Below are positions 5,558 to 6,041 of a stretch of DNA of 6,041 nt, piece by piece; the first letter of the stretch is position 1, and every line of letters starts with the position of its first letter. The stretch is from Thermoplasmatota archaeon. GTDB lineage: Archaea > Thermoplasmatota > Thermoplasmata > RBG-16-68-12 > JAGMCJ01. The position numbers were made by a program, and so were the translations under genes. The notes under the pieces are model-generated. The model had not been told where the DNA came from, ran no database searches, and saw only the letters and a list, made by a program, of their open reading frames with translations. The stretch lies in NCBI GenBank assembly GCA_022848825.1, contig JAJISH010000247.1, forward strand, positions 1 to 6,041, in the 5' to 3' direction.

Positions 5558-6041
5558 GCGCCACCTCCCGCCACGGCCTGTATCATCGCCAGTATCTGCT
5601 CGTCCGTGTAATGACGCTGCTGCATCGCACCCGACGGGCAGGCGGCTATGCACGTCCCGCAGCCCTTGCAGAGGGCTTCGTTCACGACAGCGCGCAGCTC
5701 TCCGTCGATCTCCTCCAGCGTTATCGCGCCGAACTGGCAGACCACCACGCAGGTCCCGCAGCCGATGCACGTCTCGTCCGAGAAGGCGGTCTCCACTCCG
5801 AGCGTGAGGGCCATCTTGGAGAGTATCCCGCACGCTCTGGCTGCGGCCCCGGACGCCTGCGCCATCGAGTCGGCTATGTCCTTCGGCCCCTGGCAGCAGC
5901 CCGCCAGGAAGACGCCGTCCGTGAACGTATCGATGGGGCGAAGCTTCGGATGCGCCTCCATGAAGAAGCCGTCCCCCGACAGCGAGAGGTTCAGCAGCCT
6001 GCATATCTCGGGTGAATCGTGCTGGGGCACCAGTCCCGTCG
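5554..6041 (-). CDS. hdrA: HdrA, electron-bifurcating heterodisulfide reductase subunit A, C-terminal part
   Basis: The last 161 codons of a gene that enters from the right edge; no start is visible and the frame is open to 6041. HdrA is the FAD- and iron-sulfur-containing core of soluble heterodisulfide reductase, where flavin-based bifurcation takes place. Visible parts in order: the end of the FAD-binding domain with T-G-L-V-P, D-G-F-F-M-E-A-H-P-K-L-R-P and F-L-A-G-C-C-Q-G-P-K-D-I followed by A-Q-A-S-G-A-A. Next comes a C-terminal di-cluster ferredoxin domain, C-I-G-C-G-T-C-V-V-V-C at 5769-5737 and C-K-G-C-G-T-C-I-A-A-C-P at 5670-5635. The protein then ends as in other HdrA with H-Y-T-D-E-Q-I-L. 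The first cluster motif is followed by Gln rather than the usual Pro. It overlaps mvhD by GTGA, so translation is probably coupled. Whether the missing N-terminal part carries an additional domain cannot be seen. Confidence 0.95.
   Translation of the reverse strand, partial: TGLVPQHDSPEICRLLNLSLSGDGFFMEAHPKLRPIDTFTDGVFLAGCCQGPKDIADSMAQASGAAARACGILSKMALTLGVETAFSDETCIGCGTCVVVCQFGAITLEEIDGELRAVVNEALCKGCGTCIAACPSGAMQQRHYTDEQILAMIQAVAGGGA
5561..5568 (-). promoter_or_regulatory. Ribosome binding site of mvhD
   Basis: The minus strand reads GGAGGTGG five bases before the GTG at 5557, a near-complete match to the 16S rRNA 3' end. It is embedded in the last codons of hdrA (the Gly-Gly-Gly tail) and decides the GTG start. 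Confidence 0.75.

Noticed and set aside
5558..6004. Upstream extension of the mvhD frame
   Set aside because: Low-complexity shadow translation over the well-conserved hdrA C-terminus. The GTG at 5557 has GGAGGTGG and gives the normal MvhD length.

Overview
The window reads almost entirely off the minus strand. All six complete or near-complete genes, plus one partial gene at the left edge, point the same way (right to left). GC content is high, so the opposite strand and other frames carry long spurious ORFs. The most likely host is an archaeon, possibly a euryarchaeal or Thermoplasmatota-type lineage. The evidence is TATA-like boxes about 27-31 bp ahead of start codons that lack a Shine-Dalgarno site (leaderless style) and an HdrA/MvhD/FdhA set typical of methanogens and their relatives. 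Similar hdrA-mvhD-fdh sets also occur in anaerobic bacteria, so the domain assignment is likely but not proven, and no lineage can be fixed from this window.

Right part (6041 down to 2318): a tightly coupled operon enters from the right edge. It encodes the C-terminal part of HdrA (FAD/iron-sulfur electron-bifurcating subunit), a complete MvhD ([2Fe-2S] linker protein), a 273-residue FdhB-like protein with an apparent FrhB-like N-terminal half and a di-cluster ferredoxin C-terminal half, and a cysteine-type formate dehydrogenase catalytic subunit FdhA. Junctions overlap by 4 bp (GTGA), about 8-41 bp and 4 bp (ATGA), and internal starts have purine-rich ribosome binding sites. The order suggests a formate path: FdhA oxidises formate (or reduces CO2), electrons pass through the FdhB-like subunit and MvhD to the HdrA flavin, which can bifurcate or confurcate them with ferredoxin and a second acceptor. 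HdrB and HdrC are not in the window; they may lie beyond the right edge, elsewhere, or be replaced.

Left part (2196 down to 1): three separately spaced membrane-protein genes: a 12-helix APC-superfamily amino acid permease, a short VIT1/CCC1-family metal transporter, and the first 45 codons of a TMEM175 (DUF1211) potassium-channel-type protein. The last two have convincing archaeal TATA boxes and no Shine-Dalgarno site. A perfect 12-bp palindrome lies just upstream of the VIT-family promoter.

The three complete gaps between genes are 81, 70 and 121 bp. No tRNA, rRNA, CRISPR array, insertion sequence or attachment site was seen. The biology most worth following up is the formate-Hdr module and its unusual FdhB-like connector.
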